Origin: Gammaproteobacteria bacterium
GTDB taxonomy: Bacteria > Pseudomonadota > Gammaproteobacteria > RBG-16-57-12
Direction: 5' to 3'
Length of the DNA stretch: 64,000 nt
NCBI GenBank assembly: GCA_021647245.1
Contig: JAKIVC010000008.1
Span: 1 to 64,000 of the forward strand
The notes below the pieces were generated by a model, which saw only the letters and a program-made list of their open reading frames with translations, was not told the DNA's origin and did no database searches. Shown here in pieces: positions 54,209-64,000 of the stretch (the first letter of the stretch is position 1; each line of letters begins with the position of its first letter). The position numbers and the translations under genes were made by a program.

Positions 54209-54517
54209 ATGAGTTACCAAAATTCAGAAATCACTAAAAAAGCCAATATTTATGATGGCGGAAGAGTGACCAGTCGCCGAGTGGTTACATCAGATGGTGA
54301 GGTGGTTACACTGGGCATTATGCAGCTTGGCGGCTATCACTTTGCCACTGAAGCGGCAGAGGTGATGGAGCTGTTGCAGGGCGCTTGCCGCGTCAAGCTG
54401 GCGGACAGTGAGGAGTGGGTGACCTATAAAGCCGGTCAGCGTTTTGATGTGGCCGCTAACTCATCATTTGACATAGAAATAACCGAGTTGCTCGATTACA
54501 TCTGTCACTACGTTTGA
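54209..54517 (+). CDS. ppnP: Pyrimidine/purine nucleoside phosphorylase PpnP (DUF1255)
   Basis: A 102-residue cupin-like protein. Similar in pattern to E. coli YaiE/PpnP: GIMQLGGYHFATEAAEVMEL (E. coli VGVMVEGEYTFSTAEPEEM), then EEWVTYKAGQRFDVAANSSF, with the final YICHYV. The enzyme splits several nucleosides with phosphate. It starts 18 bases after fkpA with AGGAGT as ribosome site. Confidence 0.88.
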   Translation: MSYQNSEITKKANIYDGGRVTSRRVVTSDGEVVTLGIMQLGGYHFATEAAEVMELLQGACRVKLADSEEWVTYKAGQRFDVAANSSFDIEITELLDYICHYV

Positions 54518-54584
54518 TCATTGGGCACCCTAATAAACCGATATTTTTTACCGATGGATCGTTTGGAATTGAAGTCTGGCTGCC

Positions 54585-55436
54585 GTGTTAACGGCTAAGT
54601 GGAGAACTGTTTTGGCTGTACGAATATTGTTTGCTGTGGCGCTACTCTCGCTCTGTTTTACGCAGGTGATTGCCAGTGAAATGAAAGAGAGAAAGATTCT
54701 TGAGGCGCTGCAATTACTGGGTATCGATAACCACTTCAGTGAACTGCACAGCACCATGGTGCGCGGCTTGAATCAACGCCGCCTTGAAGGGGTCGCTTCC
54801 GGCGCACACGACTATGACGAGTTGGAGGGTTTTATTGATCGCTACTTTGCCCCGCAGCTGCTGACCCGAAAACTCGCGACACAGCTGGTTGATAGCTACG
54901 ATGCAAACCGTTTTGAACTGCTGATTTCGAGCCTGCGCTCAGAGCAGATTCAGAGAGTGCGTACGCAGGTTGAACAGGTTGCTGCTGCCGAAAATATGGC
55001 GGCATTGCGTGCCTACGCTAAAGAGTATCCATCAGCACCCTTGAGCCGACAAAAAACCTACATTATTGATGGGCTGGACCGCGCCAGTGCCGGAAATGAG
55101 CTCTATGCCGGTGTACAGGCACTGGCCACATTAACCATGTTGCGACTGCAAGAGGTACAGCAAGGCGTGCCCGCACAGTTTTCAGAAGAGCTTCTACTGC
55201 AACAGCTCTATACTGATTACCTTGAAAGTGGCCGATACACCACAGAGATGATCTATCGCTCAGCACTAGGCGATATGAGTGCCGAAGAGCTGCAACTCTC
55301 ACTTCGAGTTTACCGCAGCACCGTGGTACAGTGGTTTTTAGGCGCAGCGGTTGAGCACTTCACAACGGTTGCTGCCGCGCAAAGAGAGCAACTCCTAAAG
55401 GCAGTCGGCAAGGTGGAAAAACCATCCGCCGCATAA
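54585..55436 (+). CDS. Secreted helical protein of unknown function
   Basis: A 283-residue protein (from GTG 54585; TTG at 54612, with GTGGAGAA upstream, would give a cleaner signal peptide LAVRILFAVALLSLCFTQV). The mature part is alpha-helical with Leu/Glu-rich helices (KERKILEALQLLGIDNHFSE, QPQLLTRKLATQLVDSYD as RYFAPQLLTRKLATQLVDSY), reminiscent of DUF2059-type periplasmic proteins. I do not claim a family or function. Confidence 0.6.
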   Translation: MLTAKWRTVLAVRILFAVALLSLCFTQVIASEMKERKILEALQLLGIDNHFSELHSTMVRGLNQRRLEGVASGAHDYDELEGFIDRYFAPQLLTRKLATQLVDSYDANRFELLISSLRSEQIQRVRTQVEQVAAAENMAALRAYAKEYPSAPLSRQKTYIIDGLDRASAGNELYAGVQALATLTMLRLQEVQQGVPAQFSEELLLQQLYTDYLESGRYTTEMIYRSALGDMSAEELQLSLRVYRSTVVQWFLGAAVEHFTTVAAAQREQLLKAVGKVEKPSAA

Positions 55437-55497
55437 TAACAGGATGAAAATCTGTTTTGGCGAGTCGTTGAGTTGTTAACCGTCTCAGGAGGTGGTC

Positions 55498-56280
55498 GTG
55501 GATTTTTCGGATCTTTCAATAGTCGTCGTTGAGCCTTCACGCACCCAGGGGCGCATCATAGGAAAAAACCTTTTAGACGAAGGGGTCGCCCATTACAAAT
55601 GGTTCTCCAGTGGTGAAGCCGCATTATCCGCGCTGCCCCGGTTACTGCCCGACCTGGTCGTAAGTGCCCTCTACCTCCCCGACATGACCGGAGTTGAACT
55701 GGTCCATGCCATTCGCAAAAACGAACGCTTTGAACAGATCATGTTCATGCTGATCTCCAGCGAGACAGATGAACAGGCACTCGATCCCATTCGTCAGGCG
55801 GGTGTCGTGGCCATTCTGCCCAAACCATTCGAATCAAAAGACCTGCACCGCGCCCTGGCCGCCACAATGGATTTTGTAGAGCCAGCGTCTCAAGTCAATG
55901 ATGAGTTCTTTGAAGACCTGCGCGTACTGCTGGTGGATGACAGCAATATCTCTCGCAGCATGCTGCGGCGTATTCTGAATAGCTTGGGTATTGAAAGTAT
56001 TGTAGAAGCAACCAATGGCTCAGAAGCCGTCACCGCACTGGAAAGCGGTTATTTTGACTTGGTGATTACCGACTTCAACATGCCCGAGATGGATGGACAG
56101 GCGCTGGTACGTTACGTGCGTTCATCCGATACCCTGAGCAGCATCCCGGTGTTAATGGTCACCGGCGAACATGACGAACAGCGCCTAGCCGCCGTACACC
56201 AAGAAGGCATCTCCGCCGTCTGTGATAAACCCTTCCAGCCCGCCTCATTCTCCGCACTGCTGCGCAGTCTTATTGAGTAA
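55498..56280 (+). CDS. Double receiver-domain protein with degenerate first receiver
   Basis: A 260-residue protein with two CheY-like receivers and no output domain. The GTG at 55498 has AGGAGG 5 bases upstream. In receiver 1 the acidic pocket reads VVVEPSRTQ and the phosphoacceptor position is SALYLPDM where Asp is expected (Ala), so it cannot be phosphorylated normally. Receiver 2 is canonical: LLVDDSNISRS, VITDFNMPEMDGQ, MVTGEHD and CDKPF. The pair may work as a phospho-switch in which receiver 1 is a protein-binding module. The partner kinase is unknown. Confidence 0.88.
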   Translation: MDFSDLSIVVVEPSRTQGRIIGKNLLDEGVAHYKWFSSGEAALSALPRLLPDLVVSALYLPDMTGVELVHAIRKNERFEQIMFMLISSETDEQALDPIRQAGVVAILPKPFESKDLHRALAATMDFVEPASQVNDEFFEDLRVLLVDDSNISRSMLRRILNSLGIESIVEATNGSEAVTALESGYFDLVITDFNMPEMDGQALVRYVRSSDTLSSIPVLMVTGEHDEQRLAAVHQEGISAVCDKPFQPASFSALLRSLIE

Positions 56281-56528
56281 TTTTTAAAAATATCTATCCC
56301 GCCACTCTCTCGTCAAATGCTTTAGCGCCTAACCAATGGGCAAGGTGCTAACCACTTGCAAAAGACCTAAGGTGTATTTTGCATCTCTTCTCACTCATTA
56401 CCTCCTCAGTCAATGTACGGTTTTATGAGGCCGTTGCAAGCCGCTTAAAGTCACCCCACCGTATAGCAAAGCACAAAAACGCTACGTGTGGTGTAGTGAT
56501 GATCCGGGGGGTAGGGTGGTTGCATTCG

Positions 56529-56557
56529 TTGTTGTTCGTGGTTGTTTGTGGTATAAA
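56529..56557 (+). promoter_or_regulatory. Candidate sigma-70 promoter for rpsB-tsf
   Basis: TTGTTG (56529-56534), a 17-base spacer, and TATAAA (56552-56557). It is followed by a GCGCCGC-rich discriminator region, as in stringently controlled ribosomal promoters. Transcripts would carry a leader of about 150 bases. Confidence 0.6.
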
Positions 56558-56675
56558 GAGCGCCGCTAATAGCGCAATATGTTTTTGGTGGATGATTCAC
56601 CAGAAATTTACTTAAAAATACTCACATAAACCGTCACATTTTCTTGGGTGCCTTTTGATATTGAGGTTGGGAGAT

Positions 56676-56698
56676 GGGGTTTATGGAGGTCTAACCCA
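56676..56698 (+). promoter_or_regulatory. Candidate S2 autoregulatory leader hairpin
   Basis: TGGGTT pairs with AACCCA around a TATGGAGGTCT loop directly upstream of the rpsB ribosome site (TTTAGGAG). S2 is known to repress its own rpsB-tsf leader in E. coli; whether this hairpin is the S2 site is inferred from position. Confidence 0.35.
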
Positions 56699-56715
56699 TA
56701 ATTTAGGAGATTTTC

Positions 56716-57513
56716 GTGAGCAATACTACAATGCGTCAAATGCTGGAGGCCGGTGTTCACTTCGGTCATCAAACCCGTTACTGGAATCCAAAGATGGATG
56801 AGTTCATCTTTGGTGCGCGTAACAAGATCCATATCATCAATCTGGAAAAAACACTGCCCCTCTATAAAGATGCAATGAGCTACATTGGCGGTATTGCGGC
56901 TAAAGGTGGCAAGGTTCTGTTGGTAGGCACCAAGCGTGCAGCCCGTGATGTGATCAAGGAGCAAGCTGAGGCTTGTGGTATGCCATACGTTAACCAACGC
57001 TGGTTAGGCGGTATGCTGACTAACTTCCAGACGGTTAAGCAGTCAATCAAACGCTTGAAAGAGCTGGAAGCGCAGCGTCAGGATGGAACCTTTGAACGCT
57101 TGACCAAAAAAGAGGCGTTGATGCGTACCCGTGAGCTTGAGAAGCTGGATCGTAGCCTGGGTGGTATTAAGGATATGGGCGGTTTGCCGGCAGCTATCTT
57201 TGTGGTTGATGCAGGTCATGAGAAAATTGCTATCTGTGAGGCTAAGAAGCTGGGCATTCCCGTGGTCAGTATCGTTGATACCAATACCGACCCTAGAGGC
57301 ATTGATTATATCATTCCGGGTAATGATGACGCGATGCGTGCTATCAAGCTGTATGTTGAGGGTGTTGCTGAGGCCGTCTCTAATGCGCGCACTGCATCAA
57401 CCGTTGCAGGTGTCGCATCGGATGAGTTTATAGAGGTTGAAGCGAAGACTGAAGCGAAAGTTGAAGTCAAAGTTAAGACTGAAGCTAAGACTGAAGAGGC
57501 CAAGTCAGCTTAG
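56716..57513 (+). CDS. rpsB: 30S ribosomal protein S2
   Basis: A 265-residue protein with [20 protein letters not shown], the zinc-region-free GGMLTNF segment, [15 protein letters not shown], and the [20 protein letters not shown] block. The C-terminal 30 residues are a low-complexity Lys/Glu/Val/Thr tail ([20 protein letters not shown]). A leader promoter lies upstream. Confidence 0.98.
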   Translation: MSNTTMRQMLEAGVHFGHQTRYWNPKMDEFIFGARNKIHIINLEKTLPLYKDAMSYIGGIAAKGGKVLLVGTKRAARDVIKEQAEACGMPYVNQRWLGGMLTNFQTVKQSIKRLKELEAQRQDGTFERLTKKEALMRTRELEKLDRSLGGIKDMGGLPAAIFVVDAGHEKIAICEAKKLGIPVVSIVDTNTDPRGIDYIIPGNDDAMRAIKLYVEGVAEAVSNARTASTVAGVASDEFIEVEAKTEAKVEVKVKTEAKTEEAKSA

Positions 57514-57540
57514 GCGAACGACGACTATTTGTCGATAGAA

Positions 57541-57562
57541 GGGGGCGTAGCCCCCTTTTTTT
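57541..57562 (+). terminator. Intrinsic terminator between rpsB and tsf
   Basis: The hairpin GGGGGC-GTA-GCCCCC is followed by seven T. As in E. coli, it should be partial and let tsf be expressed at a lower level than rpsB. Confidence 0.85.
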
Positions 57563-57623
57563 GAAATTTTTTCCACACCTGCAGCAGCGGGTATGCGTAA
57601 TATCTATTATAGAGGGTTTTCAA

Positions 57624-58496
57624 ATGAGCATTACTGCGTCAATGGTTAAAGAGCTGCGTGAGCGCACTGGCTCAGGCATGATGGAGTGCAAAAAAGCCTT
57701 GGTTGAGACCAGTGGTGATATTGAACAAGCGATTGAGAACATGCGTAAAAATGGCATGGCCAAAGCAGATAAAAAGGCGGATCGTGTGGCTGCCGAAGGG
57801 CTGATTGGCGTGCAGGCAAATGCAGATGCCAGCGTAGTGGCGATGGTTGAGGTGAATTCTGAAACTGACTTTGTCGCTAAGAATGAAGACTTTTTAGCCT
57901 TTACTCGCAATGTGGCTGAGTTGGCACTCAATAATGAGGTGGCTAATGCAGAGGCACTACTGGCGACTGGCATGGGTGATGGCACAGTTGATGATGCGCG
58001 CAGAGGCTTGATTGCGACCATTGGTGAAAATATTACGGTACGGCGTGTGGCAAAAGTATCTGCACCGGTTGTGGGTGCTTATCAGCACGGTACTCGTATT
58101 GCTGTATTGGTTGGTATGGAAGGTGGCAGTGCCGAGTTGGCGCGTGATGTTGCGATGCACATTGCCGCAAGCAAGCCGGTTTGTGTTGATGAAAGTGGTG
58201 TTGATGCCTCTCTGATTGAAAAAGAGAAAGCAATCTTTACTGCGCAGGCGCAAGAGTCAGGTAAGCCCGCTGAGATTATCGAAAAGATGATTGGTGGTCG
58301 TATCAATAAACTGTTGAAAGAGATTACTTTGTTGGGCCAGCCTTTTGTTAAGAACCCCGATCAAACGGTTGCGCAGTTGCTGAAAGAGGCGGGTGCCACG
58401 GTGACCTGTTTTACACGTTTTGAAGTGGGTGAAGGTGTTGAGAAAGCAGAGGCGGATTTCGCAGCAGAGGTTATGGCTCAAGCAAAAGGAGCTTAA
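57624..58496 (+). CDS. tsf: Elongation factor Ts
   Basis: A 290-residue nucleotide exchange factor for EF-Tu, with [20 protein letters not shown] at the start and [12 protein letters not shown] in the core. The ATG at 57624 gives the standard start; the longer open frame adds 21 residues over the terminator region. The pyrH start overlaps the stop. Confidence 0.97.
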   Translation: MSITASMVKELRERTGSGMMECKKALVETSGDIEQAIENMRKNGMAKADKKADRVAAEGLIGVQANADASVVAMVEVNSETDFVAKNEDFLAFTRNVAELALNNEVANAEALLATGMGDGTVDDARRGLIATIGENITVRRVAKVSAPVVGAYQHGTRIAVLVGMEGGSAELARDVAMHIAASKPVCVDESGVDASLIEKEKAIFTAQAQESGKPAEIIEKMIGGRINKLLKEITLLGQPFVKNPDQTVAQLLKEAGATVTCFTRFEVGEGVEKAEADFAAEVMAQAKGA

Positions 58497-59245
58497 TGAA
58501 AATGGCAGAGCAAGCGGGCAAGAGAGGATATAAGCGCGTATTACTCAAGTTGAGTGGTGAGGCGCTAATGGGCGGGCAGGAGTTTGGTGTTGATCCTGTC
58601 GTCATAAAACGTGTTGCGGAAGAGGTGGCCGAACTGCATGAGACTGGCGTGGAGCTGGGGCTTGTTGTGGGGGGGGGTAATATTTTTCGCGGCATTAGCT
58701 TGTCCGCAAGTGGTATGGATCGATCGACCGCTGACTACATGGGAATGCTGGCAACTGTGATGAATGCCCTTTCTTTACAGGATGCTGTTGAACGTGCCGG
58801 TGTTGATTGTCGGGTGATGTCGGCTCTGCCTATTAACCAGGTTTGTGAAGAGTATATTCGTCGTCGTGCGGTTCGCCACATGGAAAAAGGGCGGGTGGTG
58901 ATTTTTGCTGCGGGTACCGGTAACCCCTTTTTCACCACCGACTCGGCGGCCAGTCTGCGAGGTATCGAAATTGGTGCTGAGGTGGTGCTGAAAGCGACCA
59001 AGGTAGACGGGGTTTATAGTAGTGACCCAGTGAAAGACCCCTCTGCGACGCGATACAGCAAATTAAGTTACGATGAAGTGTTAAATAAGAACTTAAAAGT
59101 AATGGATGCAACGGCCATTGCACTGTGCCGTGATTATAATATGCCGTTACGTATTTTTGATATGAATAAGCCGGGTGCGCTGATGCGAATTATCGCCGGT
59201 GAAAATGAAGGCACCTTGGTCTATCAGGGAGAAAACAATGATTAA
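58496..59245 (+). CDS. pyrH: Uridylate kinase
   Basis: A 249-residue hexameric UMP kinase of the amino-acid-kinase family, with [47 protein letters not shown] and a [13 protein letters not shown] segment. ATG at 58496 or 58502 may serve. It overlaps frr by 8 bases. Confidence 0.97.
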   Translation: MKMAEQAGKRGYKRVLLKLSGEALMGGQEFGVDPVVIKRVAEEVAELHETGVELGLVVGGGNIFRGISLSASGMDRSTADYMGMLATVMNALSLQDAVERAGVDCRVMSALPINQVCEEYIRRRAVRHMEKGRVVIFAAGTGNPFFTTDSAASLRGIEIGAEVVLKATKVDGVYSSDPVKDPSATRYSKLSYDEVLNKNLKVMDATAIALCRDYNMPLRIFDMNKPGALMRIIAGENEGTLVYQGENND

Positions 59246-59795
59246 CGAAATTAAGAGCGATGCGGACTCTCGCATGAAAAAAAGCATCGAGTCACTGACT
59301 AAAGAGTTGAGCAAGCTGCGTACAGGGCGTGCTCACCCCTCTATACTTGATCAGGTGATGGTTGACTATTACGGCACACCAACTCCGTTGAGTCAGGTGG
59401 CCTCAGTGTCGGTAACTGATGCTCGTACGCTGACCGTTACACCCTGGGAAAAACCATTGGTACCCGTGATTGATAAGGCGATATTGACCGCTAACCTGGG
59501 GTTGAACCCTGTCACATCGGGCAGTAATATCCGCGTCCCTCTCCCACCACTGACGGAAGAGCGTCGTCGCGACTTGATTAAAGTGATGCGCGGTGAAGGA
59601 GAGCAAGGCCGCGTGGCAATACGCAATATTCGTCGTGATGCGATCAGTGATATTAAATCACTACTGAAAGATAAAGAGATTACGGAAGATGAATCGCGCA
59701 AAGCAGAAGATGATATTCAAAAAATCACCGATAAAAATATTGCTGAAATTGAGAAGTTGCTGGATGCTAAAGAGAAGGATCTCATGGAGATCTAG
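59238..59795 (+). CDS. frr: Ribosome recycling factor
   Basis: A 185-residue factor, the same length as in E. coli, with [31 protein letters not shown] and [16 protein letters not shown]. The ATG at 59238 is chosen; it lies within the end of pyrH. Confidence 0.97.
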   Translation: MINEIKSDADSRMKKSIESLTKELSKLRTGRAHPSILDQVMVDYYGTPTPLSQVASVSVTDARTLTVTPWEKPLVPVIDKAILTANLGLNPVTSGSNIRVPLPPLTEERRRDLIKVMRGEGEQGRVAIRNIRRDAISDIKSLLKDKEITEDESRKAEDDIQKITDKNIAEIEKLLDAKEKDLMEI

Positions 59796-59806
59796 AGGTG
59801 AAGTTG

Positions 59807-59843
59807 TGCTTTGTTTATACTCGGATAGGTTATAAACAAAGCA
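59807..59843. repeat. Perfect 13-bp inverted repeat between frr and uppS
   Basis: TGCTTTGTTTATA (59807-59819) and TATAAACAAAGCA (59831-59843) pair perfectly across an 11-base loop. No T-run follows, so it is not a standard terminator; it could be an operator or an RNA-stability element. Confidence 0.7.
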
Positions 59844-59913
59844 GGTTGTATCGGCCCCATTACCTTTGCGCAACCGGTGGTGCTGCTAATTTGCAATTCA
59901 AGTATGGATAGTA

Positions 59914-60672
59914 ATGTCTGAATCCAAAATAAAGCTACTAACAGCAGCCTCTACTCCAAGGCATGTTGCTGTGATTATGGATGGAAATGGTCGTTGGGCT
60001 AAGGCACGCAGACGACCGCGCTTTATGGGGCACAAGGCGGGTGTTGAGTCGGTTCGTACGGTTGTTAATAGCTGTGTCGATAGTGGTGTTGAAGTGTTGA
60101 CACTGTTTGCTTTCAGCAGCGAAAACTGGCGTCGGCCTGAAGAGGAGGTGGGGGCCTTAATGTCTCTTTTTGCCACCGTGCTTGAACGAGAGGTTAAGAA
60201 GCTTCATAAGAGTAATGTCTCCCTGCGCATCATCGGCGAACTCAATGCATTTACGCCTAAGATGCAGAAGCTGATTGAAAAGGCGGAGAGCCTTACCGCC
60301 AACAATACCGGATTGATACTTGTTATAGCCGCTAATTACGGCGGCCGCTGGGATATTGCCCAAGCGACGATGAAGCTGGCATACCAGGTGGAGCGGGGTG
60401 AGCTGGGTGCCGCTGATATCAATCCTGAAAGGGTGGCGGAAATGCTCTCACTTGCTGACCTTCCTGAACCCGACCTCTTTATTCGTACCGGCGGTGAAAA
60501 ACGCATTAGTAACTTTTTGTTGTGGCAACTGGCTTATACCGAACTCTATTTTACCGATACGCTGTGGCCAGACTTTAAAGAAGAGGCTTTTAACGAGGCG
60601 CTACTCTCTTTTGCACAACGCCAGCGCCGCTTTGGTAAAACGGGTGATCAAATAGAGCAGGAAAAAAAATAG
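59914..60672 (+). CDS. uppS: Undecaprenyl diphosphate synthase
   Basis: A 252-residue cis-prenyltransferase that makes the lipid carrier for peptidoglycan and surface polymers. It has [29 protein letters not shown], and the C-terminal [21 protein letters not shown] (in part). The stop overlaps the cdsA GTG start. Confidence 0.97.
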   Translation: MSESKIKLLTAASTPRHVAVIMDGNGRWAKARRRPRFMGHKAGVESVRTVVNSCVDSGVEVLTLFAFSSENWRRPEEEVGALMSLFATVLEREVKKLHKSNVSLRIIGELNAFTPKMQKLIEKAESLTANNTGLILVIAANYGGRWDIAQATMKLAYQVERGELGAADINPERVAEMLSLADLPEPDLFIRTGGEKRISNFLLWQLAYTELYFTDTLWPDFKEEAFNEALLSFAQRQRRFGKTGDQIEQEKK

Positions 60673-61490
60673 TGTTGAAGCAGCGCGTGATCACGGCTGT
60701 GATATTAGTTCCCCTTTTTGTCTGGGCAATTTTCTACCTGCCCAATCCCTATTTCGCTATTTTATTTGGCCTGATTGCCACTATTGGCGCTACTGAGTGG
60801 TGCCGGTTGGCGGGGATTCCTGCTGGTTTTGCAAGTGGCAGTTTCAGTGCCGTTGTCGTGGTGTTGATGGGGCTTATGTGGGTGATTTCCACAGATAATG
60901 TCGCACTGTTAATGCTGCTGTTTGGTGGCGTTGTTGCCTGGTGGCTGCTGGTGTTGGCTATGGTGCTTAACTACCCGAATGGCAGCTTACTGAAAAGTAG
61001 CTTCTTTAAGGTGTTTGCCGGCCTGCTGTTGTTGCCACCTTGCTGGTTCGCATTGGTTATTTTGCATGACCGCCTTAACGATGGCCCTGCCTATGTGCTC
61101 TTTTTACTCAGCCTTATCTGGGTGGCTGATAGTGCGGCCTATTTCGTTGGTCGTCAATGGGGCCAAAAAAAGATGGCACCGAATGTCAGCCCGGGGAAGA
61201 CCATGGCGGGGTTGTGGGGTGCCATTGGGGGCGGGGCACTCTGGTCAATAGTGGGCATCGTCTGGCTACAACCCACTCAGAGTATCGGTTTTATTGGGTT
61301 GTGTATGGTGACGGTGCTGTTTTCAATTCTTGGGGATCTGGCTGAAAGTATGTTTAAGCGAAATGCTGGCGTTAAGGATAGTGGTCGTCTGTTACCCGGG
61401 CATGGTGGCGTGTTAGATCGTATCGATAGCATCACGGCGGCTGCGCCGGTCTTTGTGCTGGGTTTGTTGCTGCTGGAGTGCGGTCTATGA
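60672..61490 (+). CDS. cdsA: Phosphatidate cytidylyltransferase
   Basis: A 272-residue polytopic membrane enzyme that makes CDP-diacylglycerol. The family signature [19 protein letters not shown] followed by VLDRIDS is complete near the C-terminus. GTG start at 60672, and ATGA overlap with dxr. Confidence 0.96.
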   Translation: MLKQRVITAVILVPLFVWAIFYLPNPYFAILFGLIATIGATEWCRLAGIPAGFASGSFSAVVVVLMGLMWVISTDNVALLMLLFGGVVAWWLLVLAMVLNYPNGSLLKSSFFKVFAGLLLLPPCWFALVILHDRLNDGPAYVLFLLSLIWVADSAAYFVGRQWGQKKMAPNVSPGKTMAGLWGAIGGGALWSIVGIVWLQPTQSIGFIGLCMVTVLFSILGDLAESMFKRNAGVKDSGRLLPGHGGVLDRIDSITAAAPVFVLGLLLLECGL

Positions 61491-62665
61491 TTGGTGTCTG
61501 TCTGCTCGGGGCGACCGGTTCCATTGGTGATAGCACGCTGGATGTCATTGCACGCCACGCTGATAACTATCGAATTATTGCACTAACAGCGAACGCTCAG
61601 GTGCCTAAAATGGTCAAACTGTGCCAGCAGTTTGAGCCTGACTATGCGGTGATGGCATCGGAACCGGCGGCGGAAATACTTCAACAGCAACTGAAGTCGC
61701 TCTCTTTGTCCACGCAAGTGCTCTCGGGAACTGCAGGGCTTGAGCATGTCGCTGCGCTGCCAAGTGTTGATTATGTGATGGCGGCGATTGTGGGTGCAGC
61801 GGGTCTGTTGCCAACATTAGCCGCTGCTCGTGCGGGAAAGCGTATTCTCTTGGCCAATAAAGAGGCGCTGGTGATGTCGGGCCGGCTCTTTATGGATGAG
61901 ATCCAACGCAGCGGTGCTGAATTGCTGCCGATTGATAGTGAGCACAATGCGATTTTCCAGAGTATGCCGGTGGACTTCTCCCGTGGTCTTGCGGCATCGG
62001 GGGTACGCCGAATTCTGCTGACAGCATCGGGCGGCCCTTTTCGAACCAAAAGTCTTGATCAGTTGCAGCATGTGACACCTGAGCAGGCGATTGCTCACCC
62101 CAACTGGGTGATGGGACGTAAAATTTCGGTGGACTCGGCATCGATGATGAATAAGGGGCTCGAGTTGATTGAGGCATGCTGGTTGTTTGATGCCAAACCA
62201 AGTCAGGTGCAGATCGTAGTGCACCCTGAGAGTATGATTCACTCGATGGTGGAGTATGTGGATGGCTCGGTTATCTCGCAAATGGGTAATCCCGATATGC
62301 GCATTCCAATTGCACATGCGATGGCGTGGCCAAAGCGGATGGCATCGGGTGATAAAGGAATGAATATTTTTGAGGTGGCACAGCTCAACTTTGAAAAAGC
62401 GGATGAACAGCGCTTCCCCTGCTTGCGTCTTGCCCGTGAGGCGATTGAGGCGGGGGGTACTTTGCCAACGGTTCTTAATGCCGCCAATGAAGTTGCGGTT
62501 GAGGCCTTTTTAGAGAGTGGCCTGCCATTCTTAGCGATTCCGCAAGTGATTGAAAAAACGCTTGAAGAGAGTACCCATAAAAAAGCACGCTCGTTGGAGG
62601 TTATCTTTGATGAAGATAGAGAGGCCAGAGTATTGGCCACGCAGTTTGTTCGTCAGTTAGGTTGA
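61487..62665 (+). CDS. dxr: 1-deoxy-D-xylulose-5-phosphate reductoisomerase
   Basis: A 392-residue enzyme of the MEP isoprenoid pathway, with the NADPH site [36 protein letters not shown] and [16 protein letters not shown] at 61487 overlaps the cdsA stop; an upstream GTG at 61478 is open. Confidence 0.97.
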   Translation: MIGVCLLGATGSIGDSTLDVIARHADNYRIIALTANAQVPKMVKLCQQFEPDYAVMASEPAAEILQQQLKSLSLSTQVLSGTAGLEHVAALPSVDYVMAAIVGAAGLLPTLAAARAGKRILLANKEALVMSGRLFMDEIQRSGAELLPIDSEHNAIFQSMPVDFSRGLAASGVRRILLTASGGPFRTKSLDQLQHVTPEQAIAHPNWVMGRKISVDSASMMNKGLELIEACWLFDAKPSQVQIVVHPESMIHSMVEYVDGSVISQMGNPDMRIPIAHAMAWPKRMASGDKGMNIFEVAQLNFEKADEQRFPCLRLAREAIEAGGTLPTVLNAANEVAVEAFLESGLPFLAIPQVIEKTLEESTHKKARSLEVIFDEDREARVLATQFVRQLG

Positions 62666-62672
62666 ATAAATA

Positions 62673-64000
62673 ATGGTAGAAAACTTACTGATTGCGATAC
62701 CCGCTTTTATTGTTGCTCTCGGGCTGCTGATTGTTATTCACGAGTTTGGCCACTACTGGGTTGCACGTAAGGTGGGTGTCAAAGTGCTGCGCTTTTCAGT
62801 GGGTTTTGGTAAGCCTATCTGGCGTTATCAGCGCAGTGAAGATGATACCGAGTTTGTGGTGTCAGCGATCCCTCTCGGCGGTTACGTGAGCATGCTGGAT
62901 GAACGTGTGGCTGAGGTGCCGGCGTCGCAACGTGGTCAGGCGTTTAACCAGCAAAAAATTCACCACCGTGTTGCTATTGTGGCAGCAGGGCCACTGTTTA
63001 ATTTTATGTTTGCCATTCTGGCCTACTGGATGATGTTTGTGGTAGGGCTGCCAGGGTTAAAGCCGGTCGTGGGTGATGTGGCGGCTAACTCGATCGCGGC
63101 CACGGTTGATATTCGTGTGGGTGATCAAATTGTTGCGATAAATGGAGAGCCCACCGCAACTTGGGGCGCCGCCAGTCTTGGGGTATTGGCCAGCAACCTT
63201 GATCAGCAAACACTGCGAATGACACTGCTCGATGAGTGGCAACAGAGCCGCGAAGTTGAGTTGACCCTGCCGGAGGTAGGTGAAGAGTTTGGTAAGCAGG
63301 GTGGTTTGCAGCAACTTGGCTTAACGCCGCTTCGCCCCCAAATTGAGGCGGTGATTGGCAGGGTGCTGGATAACAGCCCAGCCGCTGCAGCGGGTCTGAT
63401 GATCAATGATAAGCTGCTCGCTGCGGATGGCCAGCCGATGGAAGATTGGATGAGCTGGGTAAGCTATGTGCGAGACCGTCCGGGGCAGATGATTTCGCTG
63501 CGGGTGTTGCGTGATGGTCAGGAGCAGTGGCTAACCATCACGCCGGAGCGGGTAGAAGAGAATGGCGTTGCCGTCGGCAAAATTGGTGCCGGGGTGAGCA
63601 TGCTCAAACGTACTATCCCGGATGAGTTGCTAGCGGTGCAAAAATATGGGCCGCTAGAGGCTATTTCAGCTTCTTTCGAAAAAACCTGGGATATGAGCCT
63701 GATGAGCCTGCAGGTGATGGGTAAAATGTTGACAGGTCAGGTTTCGCTGAGTAATTTGAGTGGCCCAATCACCATTGCCCAGTATGCCGGTTATTCGGCG
63801 CAGGGTGGCCTACCCACTTTTCTGGCTTTTTTGGCCGTCATCAGTCTGAGCCTTGGGGTGCTGAATCTGTTGCCTATCCCAATGCTGGATGGCGGGCACT
63901 TGCTCTACTACCTGATTGAATATGTGAAGGGTTCACCACTCTCGGATGAATCACAGGCAGTGGGTATGCGTATTGGAATGTTCTGCATTCTGATGTTGAT
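62673..64000 (+). CDS. rseP: Site-2 protease RseP (cut by window end)
   Basis: The first 442 codons of RseP, the inner-membrane protease that cleaves RseA in the sigma-E envelope response. Zinc motif HEFGH is at residues 23-27, GGYVSMLDE follows, there are two PDZ domains (LKPVVGDVAANS and AVIGRVLDNSPAAAAG), and the C-terminal NLLPIPMLDGGHL motif is present. Only a few C-terminal residues are missing. It starts 8 bases after dxr. Confidence 0.96.
   Translation, partial: MVENLLIAIPAFIVALGLLIVIHEFGHYWVARKVGVKVLRFSVGFGKPIWRYQRSEDDTEFVVSAIPLGGYVSMLDERVAEVPASQRGQAFNQQKIHHRVAIVAAGPLFNFMFAILAYWMMFVVGLPGLKPVVGDVAANSIAATVDIRVGDQIVAINGEPTATWGAASLGVLASNLDQQTLRMTLLDEWQQSREVELTLPEVGEEFGKQGGLQQLGLTPLRPQIEAVIGRVLDNSPAAAAGLMINDKLLAADGQPMEDWMSWVSYVRDRPGQMISLRVLRDGQEQWLTITPERVEENGVAVGKIGAGVSMLKRTIPDELLAVQKYGPLEAISASFEKTWDMSLMSLQVMGKMLTGQVSLSNLSGPITIAQYAGYSAQGGLPTFLAFLAVISLSLGVLNLLPIPMLDGGHLLYYLIEYVKGSPLSDESQAVGMRIGMFCILML

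Larger units (their letters stand above)
56281..56715 (+). other. rpsB upstream region with promoter and leader
   Basis: 435 bases without a convincing gene; an open frame at 56379-56615 lacks a ribosome site and a recognisable domain. The right part holds the rpsB promoter and leader described separately. The left part (56281-56520) shows nothing I can identify. Confidence 0.6.

Noticed and set aside
56379-56615. 78-codon open frame upstream of rpsB
   Set aside because: No ribosome site or recognisable domain, and it overlaps the rpsB promoter region.

Overview
The window comes from a gammaproteobacterial chromosome. The evidence is gene order: yceD-rpmF-plsX-fabHDG-acpP-fabF-pabC-mltG-tmk-holB-pilZ-tatD and rpsB-tsf-pyrH-frr-uppS-cdsA-dxr-rseP are both classic gammaproteobacterial strings, and PilZ and FabF closely resemble pseudomonad or enterobacterial proteins. 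No 16S rRNA gene or species marker is present, so I do not name an order. The many decayed insertion sequences would suit an environmental or symbiotic lineage, but that is only inference.

Region 1 (1 to about 12.5 kb) is an accessory island, visibly more AT-rich than the rest. It holds a surface-polysaccharide gene set: a formyltransferase/polysaccharide-deacetylase fusion, a GT4 glycosyltransferase, and an asparagine-synthase-like protein without the glutaminase cysteine. These sit among ISL3, IS1380, IS3 and IS30 elements or remnants, plus fragments of Abi_2, HigA and integrase genes. The right edge is a 3' tRNA fragment with a terminator, which looks like an integration scar.

Region 2 (12.6-29.2 kb) is core metabolism. 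On the minus strand are a two-subunit pyruvate carboxylase (biotin carboxylase plus OadA-like subunit) and a Maf/YceF pyrophosphatase. On the plus strand is the fatty-acid synthesis operon running on through pABA synthesis (pabB, pabC), mltG, tmk, holB, pilZ and tatD.

Region 3 (29.2-35.4 kb) is mixed. It has a ChaN/PDZ lipoprotein flanked by two near-identical 159-bp MITEs in opposite orientation. One MITE splits a small membrane-protein gene, and the frame is restored exactly when the insert is removed. A minus-strand operon follows (thiS, transglutaminase-like, IsdG-like monooxygenase, VOC, DUF2461, frameshifted WYL regulator), then a tRNA-Gly.

Region 4 (35.5-53.4 kb) is the most interesting part. 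Six co-directional, largely overlapping genes encode an apparent Gram-negative relative of the poly-gamma-glutamate (CapB/CapC, PgsB/PgsC) machinery with new architecture. They are a CHASE2 sensor without output domain; a tandem CapC protein fused to two hydrolase-like domains; a membrane-anchored periplasmic protein; a secreted single-domain relative of the hydrolase; a 1679-residue secreted protein with a helical/TPR-like middle and probable outer-membrane barrel; and a 1386-residue HEAT-repeat/CapB Mur-ligase fusion. My reading is an amide-linked polymer made at the inner membrane and exported through a dedicated outer-membrane channel. A periplasmic FKBP isomerase follows.

Region 5 (53.5-64 kb) is housekeeping: FKBP isomerase, ppnP, a secreted helical protein, a double-receiver protein with a degenerate first receiver, then the translation/lipid/isoprenoid string rpsB to rseP, with rseP cut by the window end.
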